Shown in pieces: positions 46,085-62,600 of a stretch of 64,000 bases of DNA. The stretch covers positions 37,274,521 to 37,338,520 of the forward strand of contig OX940866.1 in the NCBI GenBank assembly GCA_954871525.1. Direction: 5' to 3'. How positions within the stretch are numbered: position 1 is the stretch's first letter; each line of letters opens with the position of its first letter. This DNA is from Parietaria judaica (Eukaryota; Streptophyta; Magnoliopsida; Rosales; Urticaceae). The translations under genes were made by a program, and so were the position numbers. The notes under the pieces were generated by a model. It was given only the letters and a program-made list of their open reading frames with translations. It was not told the DNA's origin and ran no database searches.

Positions 46085-49000
46085 AAGTCGAGCCAATTGA
46101 AAAAATAATTATTTTAGGGCTTATACATTTGAGTTTGAATATAACAAGAGTTCTCATTCAAAAATATGCACGGATTAAATTGTTGACGAGAAATGCCATA
46201 CGAAATGCTATAGCATTTCGTATAGCATTTCTTTATTTTACATTTTTTACAACCTTAAATTTCGAACCAATTGAAAAAATAATGATTTTAGGGCTTATAC
46301 ATTGTAATTTGAATATAACAAGAGTTCCCATGCAAAAATATGCAAGGATTAAGTTGTGGACAAGAAATGCCATAGGAAATGCTATAGCATTTCCTATAGC
46401 ATTTCTTTATTTTACATTTTTTACTACCTTAAATTTCGAACCAATTGAAAAAATAATGATTTTAAAGCTTATACATTGGAATTTGAATATAACAAGAGTT
46501 CTCATGCAAAAATATGCAAGGATTAAATTGTTGACGAGAAATGCCATAGGAAATGCTTTTGCATATCCTATAGCATTTCTTTATTTTACATTTTTTACTA
46601 CCTTAAATTTCGAACCAATTGAAAAAATAATGATTTTAAAGCTTATACATTGGAATTTGAATATAACAAGAGTTATCATGCAAAAATATGCAAGGATTAA
46701 ATTGTTGACGAGAAATGCCATAGGAAATGCTATAGCATTTCCTATAGAATTTCTTTATTTTACATTTTTTACAACCTTAAATTTCGAACCAATTGAAAAA
46801 ATAATGATTTTAAAGCTTATACATTGGAATTTTAATATAACAAGAGTTCTCATGCAAAAATATGCAAAGTTTAAGTTGTTGACGAGAAATGCCATAGGAA
46901 TTGCTATAGCATTTCTTTATTTTACATTTTTTACAAACTTAAATTTCGAACCAATTGAAAAAATAATGATTTTAAAGCTTATACATTGGAATTTGAATAT
47001 AACAAGAGTTCTCATGCAAAAATATGCAAGGATTACATTGTTGACGAGAAATACCATAGGAAATGCTATAACATTTCCTATAGCATTTCTTTATTTTACA
47101 TTTGTTACAACCTTAAATTTTGAATCAATTGAAAAAATAATGATTTTAGGGATTATACATTGGAATTTTAAAATTACAAGCGTTCTCATGCAAAAATATG
47201 CAAGGATTAAATTGTTGACGTTAAATTCCATAGGAAATGCTATTGAATTTCCTATAGCACTTCTTTATTTTACATTGTTTACGACCTAAAAGTCGAACTA
47301 ATTGAAAAAATAACTATTTTAGGGCTTATACATTGGAATTTGAATATAACAAGAGTTCTCATGCAAAAATATGCAAGGATTAAGTTGTGGACGAGAAATG
47401 CCATAGGAAATGCTATAGCATTTCCTATAGCATTTCTTTATTTTACATTTTTTACGACCTTAAATTTCGAACCAATTTAAAAAATAATGATTTTAAAGCT
47501 TATACATTGGAATTTGAATATAACAAGAGTTCTTATGCAAAAATTTGCAAGGATTAAATTGTTGACGAGAAATGCCATAGGAAATTCTTTAGCATTTCCT
47601 ATAGCATTTCTTTATTTTACATTTTTTAAAACCTTAAATTTCGAACCAATTGAAAAAAATAATGATTTTAAAGCTTATACATTGGAATTTGAATATAACA
47701 AGAGTTCTCATGCAAAAATATGAAAGGATTAAATTGTTGACGAGAAATGCCATAGGAAATGCTATAGCATTTCCTATAGCATTTCTTTATTTTACATTTT
47801 TTACAACCTTAAATTTGAAACCAATTGAAAAAATAATGATTTTAAAGCTTATACATTGGAATTTGAATATAACAAGTGTTCTCATGCAAAAATATGCTAG
47901 GATTAAATTGTTGACGAGAAATCACATAGGAAATGCTTTCCTATAGCATTTCTTTATTTTACAATTTTTACAACCATAAATTTTGAACAAATTGAAAAAA
48001 ATAATGATTTTAGGGATTATACATTGGAATTTTAATATTACAAGCGTTCTCATGCAAAAATATGCAAGGAATAAATTGTTGACGTTAAATTCCATAGGAA
48101 ATACTATAGCATTTCCTATAGCATTTCTTTATTTTACATTGTTTACGACCTAAAAGTCGAACCAATTGAAAAAATAATGATTTTAGGGCTTATACATTGT
48201 AATTTGAATATAACAAGAGTTCTCATGCAAAAATATGCAAGGATTAAGTTGTGGACGAGAAATGCCATAGGAAATGCTATAGCATTTCCTATAGCATTTC
48301 TTTATTTTACATTTTTTACAACTTTAAATTTCGAACCAATTGAAAAAATAATGATTTTAAAGCTTATACATTGGAATTTGAATATAACAAGAGTTCTCAT
48401 GCAAAAATATGCAAGGATTAAATTGTTGACCAGAAATGCCATAGGAAATGCTATAGCATTTGCTATAGCATTTCTTTATTTTACATTTTTTACAACCTTA
48501 AATTTCGAACCAATTGAAAAAATAATGATTTTAAAGCTTATACATTGGAATTTGAATATAACAAGAGTTCTCATGTAAAAATATGCAAGGATTAAATTGT
48601 TGACGAGAAATGCCATAGGAAATGCTATAGCGTTTCCTATAGCATTTCTTTATTTTACATTTTTTACAACCTTAAATTTCGAACCAATTGAAAAAATAAT
48701 TATTTTAAAGCTTATACATTGGAATTTGAATATAACAAGAGTTCTCATGCAAAAATATGCAAGGTTTAAGTTGTTGACGAGAAATGCCATAGTAAATGCT
48801 ATAGCATTTCTTTATTTTACATTTTTTACAACCTTAAATTTCGAACCAATTGAAAAAATAATGATTTTAAAGCTTATACATTGGAATTTGAATATAACTA
48901 GAGTTCTCATGCAAAAATATACAAGGATTAAGTTGTTGACGATAAATGCCATAGGAAATGCTATAGCATTTCCTATAGCATTTCTATATTTTACATTTTT

Positions 49001-52000
49001 TACAACCTTAAATTTCGAACCAATTGAAAAAATAATGATTTAAGGGATTATACATTGGAATTTTAATATTACAAGCGTTCTCATGCAATAATATGCAAGG
49101 AATAAATTGTTGACGTTAAATTCAATAGGAAGTGCTATAGCATTTCCTATAGCATTTCTTTATTTTACATTGTTTACGACCTAAAAGTCGAATCAATTGA
49201 AAAAATAATGATTTTAGGGCTTATACATTGGAATTTGAATATAACAAGAGTTCTCATGCAAAAATATGCAAGGATTAAATTGTTGACGAGAAATGCCATA
49301 CGAAATGCTATAGCATTTCGTATAGCATTTCTTTATTTAACATTTTTTACAACCTTAAATTTCGAACCAATTGAAAAAATATGGATTTTAGGGCTTATAC
49401 ATTGGAATTTGAATATAACAAGAGTTCTCATGCAAAAATATGCAAGGATTAAGTTGTAGACCAGAAATGCCATAGGAAATGCTATAGCATTTTTCCTATA
49501 GCTTTTCTTTATTTTACATTTTTTACAGCCTTAAATTTCGAACCAATTGAAAAAAAAAATGATTTTAAAGCTTATACATTGGAATTTGAATATAACAAGA
49601 GTTCTTATGCAAAAATATGCAAGGATTAAATTGTTGACGAGAAATGCCATAGGAAATTCTTTAGCATTTCCTATAGCATTTCTTTATTTTACATTTTTTT
49701 CAACCTTAAATTTCAAACCAATTGAAAAAATAATGATTTTAAAGCTTATACATTGGAATTTGAATATAACAAGAGTTCTCATGCAAAAATATGAAAGGAT
49801 TAAATTGTTGACGAGAAATGCCATAGGAAATATTATAGCATTTCTTATAGCATTTCTTTATTTTACATTTTTTACAAGCTTAAATTTCGAACCAATTGAA
49901 AAAATAATGATTTTAAAGCTTATACATTGGAATTTGAATATAACAAGTATTCTCATGCAAAAATATGAAAGGATTAAATTGTTGACGAGAAATGCCATAG
50001 GAAATGCTTTCATAAAGCATTTCTTTATTTTATATTTTTTACAACCTTAAATTTTGAACCAATTGAAAAAATAATGATTCTAGGGATTATACATTGGAAT
50101 TTTAATATTACAAGCGTTCTCATGCAAAAATATGCAAGGATTAAATTGTTGACGTTAAATTCAATAGGAAGTGCTATAGCATTTCCTATAGAATTTCTTT
50201 ATTTTATATTGTTTACGACCTAAAAGTCGAACCAATTAAAAAAACAATGATTTTAGGGCTTATACACTGGAATTTGAATATAACAAGAGTTCTTAAGCAA
50301 AAATATGCAAGGATTAAATTGTTGACGAGAAATGCCATACGAACTACTATAGCATTTCGTATAGCATTTCTTTATTTTACATTTTTTACAACCTTAAATT
50401 TCGAACCAATTGAAAAAATAATGATTTTAGGGCTTATACATTGGAATTTGAATATAACAAGAGTTCTCATGCAAAAATATGCAAGGATTAAGTTGTGGAC
50501 GAGAAATGCCATAGGAAATGCTATAGCATTTCCTATAGCATTTCTTTATTTTACATTTTTTACAACCTTAAATTTCGAACCAATTGAAAAAATAATGATT
50601 TTAGGGCTTATACATTGGAATTTGAATATAACAAGAGTTCTCATGCAAAAATATGCAAGGATTAAATTGTTGACGAGAAATGCCATAAGAAATGCTATAG
50701 CATTTCCTATATTTTACATTTTTTACAACCTTAAATTTCGAACCAATTGAAAAAATAATGATTTTAGGTCTTATACATTGGAATTTTAATATTACAAGGG
50801 TTCTCATGCAAAAATATGCAAGGATTAAATTGTTGACGTTAAATTCCATAGGAAATGCTATAGCATTTCCTATAGGATTTCTTTATTTTACATTGTTTAC
50901 GACCTAAAAGTCGAACCAATTGAAAAAATAATGATTTTAGGGCTTATACATTGGAATTTGAATATAACAAGAGTTCTCATACAAAAATATGCAAGAATTA
51001 AATTGTTGACGAGAAATGCAATACGAAATGCTATAGCATTTCATATAGAATTTCTTTATTTTACATTTTTTACAACCTTAAATTTCGAACCAATTGAAAA
51101 AATAATGATTTTAGGGCTTATACATTGGAATTTGAATATAACAAGAGTTCTCATGCAAAAATATGCAAGGATTAAATTGTTGACGAGAAATGCCATAGGA
51201 AATGCTATAGAATTTCCTATAGAATTTCTTTATTTATATTTTTTACAACCTTAAATTTCGAACCAATTGAAAAAATAAAAATTTTAAAGCTTATACATTG
51301 GAATTTGAATATAACAAAAGTTCTTATGCAAAAATATGCAAGGATTAAATTGTTGACGAGAAATGCCATAGGAAATGCTATAGCATTTCCTATAGCATTT
51401 CTTTATTTTACATTTTTTACAACCTTAAATTTCGAACCAATTGAAAAAATAATAATTTTAAAGCTTATACATTGGAATTTGAATATAACAAGAGTTCTCA
51501 TGCAAAAATATGCAAGGATTAAGTTGTTGACGAGAAATGCCATAGGAAATGCTATACCATTTCCTATAGCATTTTTTTATTTTACATTTTTTACAACCTT
51601 AAATTTCGAACCAATTGAAAAAATAATGATTTTAAAGCTTATACATTGGAATTTGAATATAACAAGAGTTCTCATGCAAAAATATGCAAGGATTAAATTG
51701 TTGACGAGAAATGCCATAAGAAATGCTATAGCATTTCCTATATTTTACATTTTTTACAACCTTAAATTTTGAACCAATTGAAAAAATAATGATTTTAGGT
51801 CTTATACATTGGAATTTTAATATTACAAGGGTTCTCATGCAAAAATATGCAAGGATTAAATTGTTGACGTTAAATTCCATAGGAAATGCTATAGCATTTC
51901 CTATAGGATTTCTTTATTTTACATTGTTTACGACCTAAAAGTCGAACCAATTGAAAAAATAATGATTTTAGGGCTTATACATTGGAATTTGAATATAACA

Positions 52001-53620
52001 AGAGTTCTCATGCAAAAATATGCAAGAATTAAATTGTTGACGAGAAATGCAATACGAAATGCTATAGCATTTCATATAGAATTTCTTTATTTTACATTTT
52101 TTACAACCTTAAATTTCGAACCAATTGAAAAAATAATGATTTTAGGGCTTATACATTGGAATTTGAATATAAAAAGAGTTCTCATGCAAAAATATGCAAG
52201 AATTATATTGTTGACGACAAATGCCATAAGAAATGCTAAAGAATTTCCTATAGAATTTCTTTATTTTACATTTTTTACAACCTTAAATTTCAAACCAATT
52301 GAAAAAATAATGATTTTAGGGCTTATACATTGGAATTTGAATATAGCAAGAGTTCTTATGCAAAAATATGCAAGGATTAAATTGTTGACGAGAAATGCCA
52401 TAGGAAATGCTATAGCATTTCCTATAGCATTTCTTTATTTGACATTTTTTACAACCTTAAATTTCGAACCAATTGAAAAAATAATGATTTTAGGGCTTAT
52501 ACGTTGGAATTGTAATATAACAATAGTTCTCATGCAAAAATATGCAAGGATTAAATTGTTGATGAGAAATGCCATAGGAAATGCTATAGCATTTCTTATA
52601 GCATTTCTTTATTTTACATTTTTTACAACCTTAAATTTTGAACCAATTAAAAAAATAATGATTTTAAAGCTTATACATTGTAATTTGAATATAACAAGAG
52701 TTCTCATGCAAAAATATGCAATGATTAAATTGTTGACGAGAAATGCCATAGGAAATGCTAGCATTTCCTATAGCATTTCTTTATTTTACATTTTTTACAA
52801 CCTTAAATTTCGAACCAATTGAAAAAATAATTATTTTAGGGCTTATACATTGGAATTTGAATATAACAAGAGTTCTCATGCAAAAATATGCCAGGATTAA
52901 ATTGTTGACGAGAAATGCCATAGGAAATGCTATAGAATTTCCTATAGAATTTCTTTATTTTACATTTTTTACAACCTTAAATTTCAAACCAACTGAAAAA
53001 ATAATGATTTTAGGGCTTATACATTGGAATTTGAATATAGCAAGAGTTCTTATGCAAAAATATGCAAGGATTAAATTGTTGACGGGAAATGCCATAGGAA
53101 ATGCTATAGCATTTCCTATAGCATTTCTTTATTTGACATTTTTTACAACCTTAAATTTCGAACCAATTGAAAAAATAATGATTTTAGGGCTTATACGTTG
53201 GAATTGTAATATAACAAGAGTTCTCATGCAAAAATATGCAAGGATTAAATTGTTGATGAGAAATGCCATAGGAAATGCTATAGCATTTCTTATAGCATTT
53301 CTTTATTTTACATTTTTTACAACCTTAAATTTCGAACATTGGAATTTGAATATAACAAGAGTTCTCATGTAAAAATATGCAAGGATTAAATTGTTGACGA
53401 GAATCGCCTTAGGAAATGCTATAGCATTTCTTATAGCATTTCTTTATTTTACATTTTTTACAACCTTAAATTTCGAACCAATTGAAAAAATAAATATTTT
53501 AGGGCTTATACATTGGAATTTTAATATTACAAGCGTTCTCATGCAAAACTATGCAAGGATTAAATTGTTGACGTTAAAGCATTTCCTATAACATTTCTTT
53601 ATTTTATATTGTTTACGACC
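46085..53620 (+). repeat. satellite domain C: less regular, more diverged monomers
   Basis: Marker spacing varies (about 1,205, 862, 1,038, 1,033, 689 and 1,029 bp, then a longer gap). More private substitutions and single-base indels break the open frame often. A repeated ~1,030-bp block occurs at about 50600-51900: the minus-strand frames at 50601-50849 and 51632-51880 are nearly identical. Domain C is therefore older or less homogenised. Confidence 0.85.
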
Positions 53621-56600
53621 TAAAAGTCGAACCAATTGAAAAAATAATGATTTTAGGGCTTATACATTGGAATTTGAATATAACAAGAGTTCTCATGCAA
53701 AAATATGCAAGGATTAAATTGTTGACGAGAAATGCCATACGAAATGCTATAGCATTTCCTATAGCATTTCTTTATTTTACATTTTTTACAACCTTCAATT
53801 TCGAACCAATTGAAAAAATAATGATTTTAGGGCTTATACATTGGAATTTGAATATAACAAGAGTTCTCATGCAAAAATATGCAAGGATTAAATTGTTGAC
53901 GAGAAATGCCATAGGAAATGCTATAGAATTTCTTTATTTTACATTTTTTACAACCTTAAATTTCGAACCAATTGAAAAAATAATGATTTTAGGGCTTATA
54001 CATTAGAATATGAATATAACAAGAGTTCTCATGCAAAAATATGCAAGGATTAAATTGTTGACGAGAAATGCCATAGGAAATGCTATAGCATTTCCTATAG
54101 CATTTCTTTATTTTACATTTTTTACAACCTTAAATTTCGAACCAATTGAAAAAATAATGATTTTAAAGCTTATACATTGGAATTTGAATATAACAAGAGT
54201 TCTCATGCAAAAATATGCAAGGATTAAATTGTTGACGAGAAATGCCATAGGAAATGCTAGCATTTCCTATAGCATTTCTTTATTTTACATTGTTTACGAC
54301 CTAAAATTTCAAACCAATTGAAAAAATAATGATTATAGGGCTTATACATTGGAATTTGAATATAACAAGAGTTCTCATGTAAAAATATGCAAGGATTAAA
54401 TTGTTGACGAGAATCGCCTTAGGAAATGCTATAGCATTTCTTATAGCATTTCTTTATTTTACATTTTTTACAACCTTAAATTTCGAACCAATTGAAAAAA
54501 TAATTATTTTAGGGCTTATACATTGGAATTTTAATATTACAAGCGTTCTCATGCAAAACTATGCAAGGATTAAATTGTTGACGTTAAATTCCATAGGAAA
54601 TGCTATAGCATTTCCTATAACATTTCTTTATTTTACATTGTTTACGACCTAAAAGTCGAACCAATTGAAAAAATAATGATTTTAGGGCTTATACATTGGA
54701 ATTTGAATATAACAAGAGTTCTCATGCAAAAATATGCAAGGATTAAATTGTTGACGAGAAATGCCATACGAAATGCTATAGCATTTCCTATAGCATTTCT
54801 TTATTTTACATTTTTTACAACCTTAAATTTCGAACCAATTGAAAAAATAATGATTTTAGGGCTTATACATTGGAATTTGAATATAACAAGAGTTCTCATG
54901 CAAAAATATGCAAGGATTAAATTGTTGACGAGAAATGCCATAGGAAATGCTATAGAATTTCTTTATTTTACATTTTTTACAACCTTAAATTTCGAACCAA
55001 TTGAAAAAATAATGATTTTAGGGCTTATACATTAGAATTTGAATATAACAAGAGTTCTCATGCAAAAATATGCAAGGATTAAATTGTTGACGAGAAATGC
55101 CATAGGAAATGCTATAGCATTTCCTATAGCATTTCTTTATTTTACATTTTTTACAACCTTAAACTTCGAACCAATTGAAAAAATAATGATTTTAAAGCTT
55201 ATACATTGGAATTTGAATATAACAAGAGTTCTCATGCAAAAATATGCAAGGATTAAATTTTTGACGAGAAATGCCATAGGAAATGCTAGCATTTCCTATA
55301 GCATTTCTTTATTTTACATTGTTTACGACCTAAAATTTCAAACCAATTGAAAAAATAATGATTATAGGGCTTATACATTGGAATTTGAATATAACAAGAG
55401 TTCTCATGCAAAAATATGCAAGGATTAAATTGTTGACGAGAATCGCCTTAGGAAATGCTACAGCATTTCTTATAGCATTTCTTTATTTTACATTTTTTAC
55501 AACCTTAAATTTCGAACCAATTGAAAAAATAATTATTTTAGGGCTTATACATTGGAATTTTAATATTACAAGCGTTCTCATGAAAAACTATGCAAGGATT
55601 AAATTGTTGACGTTAAATTCCATAGGAAATGCTATAGCATTTCCTATAACATTTAGCATTTCCTATAACATTTCTTTATTTTACATTGTTTACGACCTAA
55701 AAGTCGAACCAATTGAAAAAATAATGATTTTAGGGCTTATACATTGGAATTTGAATATAACAAGAGTTCTCATGCAAAAATATGCAAGGATTAAATTGTT
55801 GACGAGAAATGCCATACGAAATGCTATAGCATTTCCTATAGCATTTCTTTATTTTACATTTTTTACAACCTTCAATTTCGAACCAATTGAAAAAATAATG
55901 ATTTTAGGGCTTATACATTGGAATTTGAATATAACAAGAGTTCTTATGCAAAAATATGCAAGGATTAAATTGTTGACGAGAAATGCCATAGGAAATGCTA
56001 TAGAATTTCTTTATTTTACATTTTTTACAACCTTAAATTTCGAACTAATTGAAAAAATAATGATTTTAGGGCTTATACATTGGAATTTGAATATAACAAG
56101 AGTTCTCATGCAAAAATATGCAAGGATTAAATTGTTGACGAGAATCGCCTTAGGAAATGCTACAGCATTTCTTATAGCATTTCTTTATTTTACATTTTTT
56201 ACAACCTTAAATTTCGAACCAATTGAAAAAATAATTATTTTAGGGCTTATACATTGGAATTTTAATATTACAAGCGTTCTCATGAAAAACTATGCAAGGA
56301 TTAAATTGTTGACGTTAAATTCCATAGGAAATGCTATAGCATTTCCTATAGCATTTCTTTATTTTACATTGTTTACGACCTAAAAGTCGAACCAATTGAA
56401 AAAATAATGATTTTAGGGCTTATACATTGGAATTTGAATATAACAAGAGTTCTCATGCAAAAATATGCAAGGATTAAATTGTTGACGAGAAATGCCATAC
56501 GAAATGCTATAGCATTTCCTATAGCATTTCTTTATTTTACATTTTTTACAACCTTCAATTTCGAACCAATTGAAAAAATAATGATTTTAGGGCTTATACA

Positions 56601-59600
56601 TTGGAATTTGAATATAACAAGAGTTCTTATGCAAAAATATGCAAGGATTAAATTGTTGACGAGAAATGCCATAGGAAATGCTATAGAATTTCTTTATTTT
56701 ACATTTTTTACAACCTTAAATTTCGAACCAATTGAAAAAATAATGATTTTAGGGCTTATACATTGGAATTTGAATATAATAAGAGTTCTCAAGCAAAAAT
56801 ATGCCAGGATTAAATTGTTGACGAGAAATGCCATAGGAAATGCTATAGAATTTCCTATAGAATTTCTTTATTTTACATTTTTTACAACCTTAAATTTCAA
56901 ACCAACTGAAAAAATAATGATTTTAGGGCTTATACATTGGAATTTGAATATAGCAAGAGTTCTTATGCAAAAATATGCAAGGATTAAATTGTTGACGGGA
57001 AATGCCATAGGAAATGCTATAGCATTTCCTATAGCATTTCTTTATTTGACATTTTTTACAACCTTAAATTTCGAACCAATTGAAAAAATAATGATTTTAG
57101 GGCTTATACGTTGGAATTGTAATATAACAAGAGTTCTCATGCAAAAATATGCAAGGATTAAATTGTTGATGAGAAATGCCATAGGAAATGCTATAGCATT
57201 TCTTATAGCATTTCTTTATTTTACATTTTTTACAACCTTAAATTTCGAACATTGGAATTTGAATATAACAAGAGTTTTCATGTAAAAATATGCAAGGATT
57301 AAATTGTTGACGAGAATCGCCTTAGGAAATGCTATAGCATTTCTTATAGCATTTCTTTATTTTACATTTTTTACAACCTTAAATTTCGAACCAATTGAAA
57401 AAATAAATATTTTAGGGCTTATACATTGGAATTTTAATATTACAAGCGTTCTCATGCAAAACTATGCAAGGATTAAATTGTTGACGTTAAATTCCATAGG
57501 AAATGCTATAGCATTTCCTATAACATTTCTTTATTTTATATTGTTTACGACCTAAAAGTCGAACCAATTGAAAAAATAATGATTTTAGGGCTTATACATT
57601 GGAATTTGAATATAACAAGAGTTCTCATGCAAAAATATGCAAGGATTAAATTGTTGACGAGAAATGCCATACGAAATGCTATAGCATTTCCTATAGCATT
57701 TCTTTATTTTACATTTTTTACAACCTTCAATTTCGAACCAATTGAAAAAATAATGATTTTAGGGCTTATACATTGGAATTTGAATATAACAAGAGTTCTC
57801 ATGCAAAAATATGCAAGGATTAAATTGTTGACGAGAAATGCCATAGGAAATGCTATAGAATTTCTTTATTTTACATTTTTTACAACCTTAAATTTTGAAC
57901 CAATTGAAAAAATAATGATTTTAGAGCTTATACATTAGAATATGAATATAACAAGAGTTCTCATGCAAAAATATGCAAGGATTAAATTGTTGACGAGAAA
58001 TGCCATAGGAAATGCTATAGCATTTCCTATAGCATTTCTTTATTTTACATTTTTTACAACCTTAAATTTCGAACCAATTGAAAAAATAATGATTTTAAAG
58101 CTTATACATTGGAATTTGAATATAACAAGAGTTCTCATGCAAAAATATGCAAGGATTAAATTGTTGACGAGAAATACCATAGGAAATGCTAGCATTTCCT
58201 ATAGCATTTCTTTATTTTACATTGTTTACGACCTAAAATTTCAAACCAATTGAAAAAATAATGATTTTAGGGCTTATACATTGGAATTTGAATATAAAAA
58301 GAGTTCTCATGCAAAAATATGCAAGAATTAAATTATTGACGACAAATGCCATAAGAAATGCTAAAGAATTTCCTATAGAATTTCTTTATTTTACATTTTT
58401 TACAACCTTAAATTTCAAACCAATTGAAAAAATAATGATTTTAGGGCTTATACATTGGAATTTGAATATAGCAAGAGTTCTTATGCAAAAATATGCAAGG
58501 ATTAAATTGTTGACGAGAAATGCCATAGGAAATGCTATAGCATTTCCTATAGCATTTCTTTATTTGACATTTTTTACAACCTTAAATTTCGAACCAATTG
58601 AAAAAATAATGATTTTAGGGCTTATACGTTGGAATTGTAATATAACAATAGTTCTCATGCAAAAATATGCAAGGATTAAATTGTTGATGAGAAATGCCAT
58701 AGGAAATGCTATAGCATTTCTTATAGCATTTCTTTATTTTACATTTTTTACAACCTTAAATTTTGAACCAATTAAAAAAATAATGATTTTAAAGCTTATA
58801 CATTGTAATTTGAATATAACAAGAGTTCTCATGCAAAAATATGCAATGATTAAATTGTTGACGAGAAATGCCATAGGAAATGCTAGCATTTCCTATAGCA
58901 TTTCTTTATTTTACATTTTTTACAACCTTAAATTTCGAACCAATTGAAAAAATAATTATTTTAGGGCTTATACATTGGAATTTGAATATAACAAAAGTTC
59001 TCATGCAAAAATATGCCAGGATTAAATTGTTGACGAGAAATGCCATAGGAAATGCTATAGAATTTCCTATAGAATTTCTTTATTTTACATTTTTTACAAC
59101 CTTAAATTTCAAACCAATTGAAAAAATAATGATTTTAGGGCTTATACATTAAAATTTGACTATAACAAGAGTTCTTATGCAAAAATATGCAAGGATTAAA
59201 TTGTTGACGGGAAATGCCATAGGAAATGCTATAGCATTTCCTATAGCATTTCTTTATTTGACATTTTTTACAACCTTAAATTTCGAACCAATTGAAAAAA
59301 TAATGATTTTAGGGCTTATACGTTGGAATTGTAATATAACAAGAGTTCTCATGCAAAAATATGCAAGGATTAAATTGTTGATGAGAAATGCCATAGGAAA
59401 TGCTATAGCATTTCTTATAGCATTTCTTTATTTTACATTTTTTACAACCTTAAATTTCGAACATTGGAATTTGAATATAACAAGAGTTTTCATGTAAAAA
59501 TATGCAAGGATTAAATTGTTGACGAGAATCGCCTTAGGAAATGCTATAGCATTTCTTATAGCATTTCTTTATTTTACATTTTTTACAACCTTAAATTTCG

Positions 59601-62600
59601 AACCAATTGAAAAAATAATTATTTTAGGGCTTATACATTGGAATTTTAATATTACAAGCGTTCTCATGCAAAACTATGCAAGGATTAAATTGTTGACGTT
59701 AAAGCATTTCCTATAACATTTCTTTATTTTATATTGTTTACGACCTAAAAGTCGAACCAATTGAAAAAATAATGATTTTAGGGCTTATACATTGGAATTT
59801 GAATATAACAAGAGTTCTCATGCAAAAATATGCAAGGATTAAATTGTTGACGAGAAATGCCATACGAAATGCTATAGCATTTCTTTATTTTACATTTTTT
59901 ACAACCTTCAATTTCGAACCAATTGAAAAAATAATGATTTTAGGGCTTATACATTGGAATTTGAATATAACAAGAGTTCTCATGCAAAAATATGCAAGGA
60001 TTAAATTGTTGACGAGAAATGCCATAGGAAATGCTATAGAATTTCTTTATTTTACATTTTTTACAACCTTAAATTTCGAACCAATTGAAAAAATAATGAT
60101 TTTAGGGCTTATACATTAGAATATGAATATAACAAGAGTTCTCATGCAAAAATATGCAAGGATTAAATTGTTGACGAGAAATGCCATAGGAAATGCTATA
60201 GCATTTCCTATAGCATTTCTTTATTTAACATTTTTTACAACCTTAAATTTCGAACCAATTGAAAAAATAATGATTTTAAAGCTTATACATTGGAATTTGA
60301 ATATAACAAGAGTTCTCATGCAAAAATATGCAAGGATTAAATTGTTGACGAGAAATACCATAGGAAATGCTAGCATTTCCTATAGCATTTCTTTATTTTA
60401 CATTGTTTACGACCTAAAATTTCAAACCAATTGAAAAAATAATGATTATAGGGCTTATACATTGGAATTTGAATATAACAAGAGTTCTCATGTAAAAATA
60501 TGCAAGGATTAAATTGTTGACGAGAATCGCCTTAGGAAATGCTATAGCATTTCTTATAGCATTTCTTTATTTTACATTTTTTACAACCTTAAATTCCGAA
60601 CCAATTGAAAAAATAATTATTTTAGGGCTTATACATTGGAATTTTAATATTACAAGCGTTCTCATGCAAAACTATGCAAGGATTAAATTGTTGACGTTAA
60701 ATTCCATAGGAAATGCTATAGCATTTCCTATAACATTTCTTTATTTTACATTGTTTACGACCTAAAAGTCGAACCAATTGAAAAAATAATGATTTTAGGG
60801 CTTATACATTGGAATTTGAATATAACAAGAGTTCTCATGCAAAAATATGCAAGGATTAAATTGTTGACGAGAAATGCCATACGAAATGCTATAGCATTTC
60901 CTATAGCATTTCTTTATTTTACATTTTTTACAACCTTAAATTTCGAACCAATTGAAAAAATAATGATTTTAGGGCTTATACATTGGAATTTGAATATAAC
61001 AAGAGTTCTCATGCAAAAATATGCAAGGATTAAATTGTTGACGAGAAATGCCATAGGAAATGCTATAGAATTTCTTTATTTTACATTTTTTACAACCTTA
61101 AATTTCGAACCAATTGAAAAAATACTGATTTTAGGGCTTATACATTAGAATTTGAATATAACAAGAGTTCTCATGCAAAAATATGCAAGGATTAAATTGT
61201 TGACGAGAAATGCCATAGGAAATGCTATAGCATTTCCTATAGCATTTCTTTATTTTACATTTTTTACAACCTTAAACTTCGAACCAATTGAAAAAATAAT
61301 GATTTTAAAGCTTATACATTGGAATTTGAATATAACAAGAGTTCTCATGCAAAAATATGCAAGGATTAAATTTTTGACGAGAAATGCCACTAGCATTTCC
61401 TATAGCATTTCTTTATTTTACATTGTTTACGACCTAAAATTTCAAACCAATTGAAAAAATAATGATTATAGGGCTTATACATTGGAATTTGAATATAACA
61501 AGAGTTCTCATGCAAAAATATGCAAGGATTAAATCGTTGACGAGAATCGCCTTAGGAAATGCTACAGCATTTCTTATAGCATTTCTTTATTTTACATTTT
61601 TTACAACCTTAAATTTCGAACCAATTGAAAAAATAATTATTTTAGGGCTTATACATTGGAATTTTAATATTACAAGCGTTCTCATGAAAAACTATGCAAG
61701 GATTAAATTGTTGACGTTAAATTCCATAGGAAATGCTATAGCATTTCCTATAACATTTCTTTATTTTACATTGTTTACGACCTAAAAGTCGAACCAATTG
61801 AAAAAATAATGATTTTAGGGCTTATACATTGGAATTTGAATATAACAAGAGTTCTCATGCAAAAATATGCAAGGATTAAATTGTTGACGAGAAATGCCAT
61901 ACGAAATGCTATAGCATTTCCTATAGCATTTCTTTATTTTACATTTTTTACAACCTTCAATTTCGAACCAATTGAAAAAATAATGATTTTAGGGCTTATA
62001 CATTGGAATTTGAATATAACAAGAGTTCTTATGCAAAAATATGCAAGGATTAAATTGTTGACGAGAAATGCCATAGGAAATGCTATAGAATTTCTTTATT
62101 TTACATTTTTTACAACCTTAAATTTCGAACCAATTGAAAAAATAATGATTTTAGGGCTTATACATTGGAATTTGAATATAACAAGAGTTCTCATGCAAAA
62201 ATATGCAAGGATTAAATTGTTGACGAGAATCGCCTTAGGAAATGCTATAGCATTTCTTATAGCATTTCTTTATTTTACATTTTTTACAACCTTAAATTTC
62301 GAACCAATTGAAAAAATAATTATTTTAGGGCTTATACATTGGAATTTTAATATTACAAGCGTTCTCATGCAAAACTATGCAAGGATTAAATTGTTGACGT
62401 TAAATTCCATAGGAAATGCTATAGCATTTCCTATAACATTTCTTTATTTTACATTGTTTACGACCTAAAAGTCGAACCAATTGAAAAAATAATGATTTTA
62501 GGGCTTATACATTGGAATTTGAATATAACAAGAGTTCTCATGCAAAAATATGCAAGGATTAAATTGTTGACGAGAAATGCCATACGAAATGCTATAGCAT

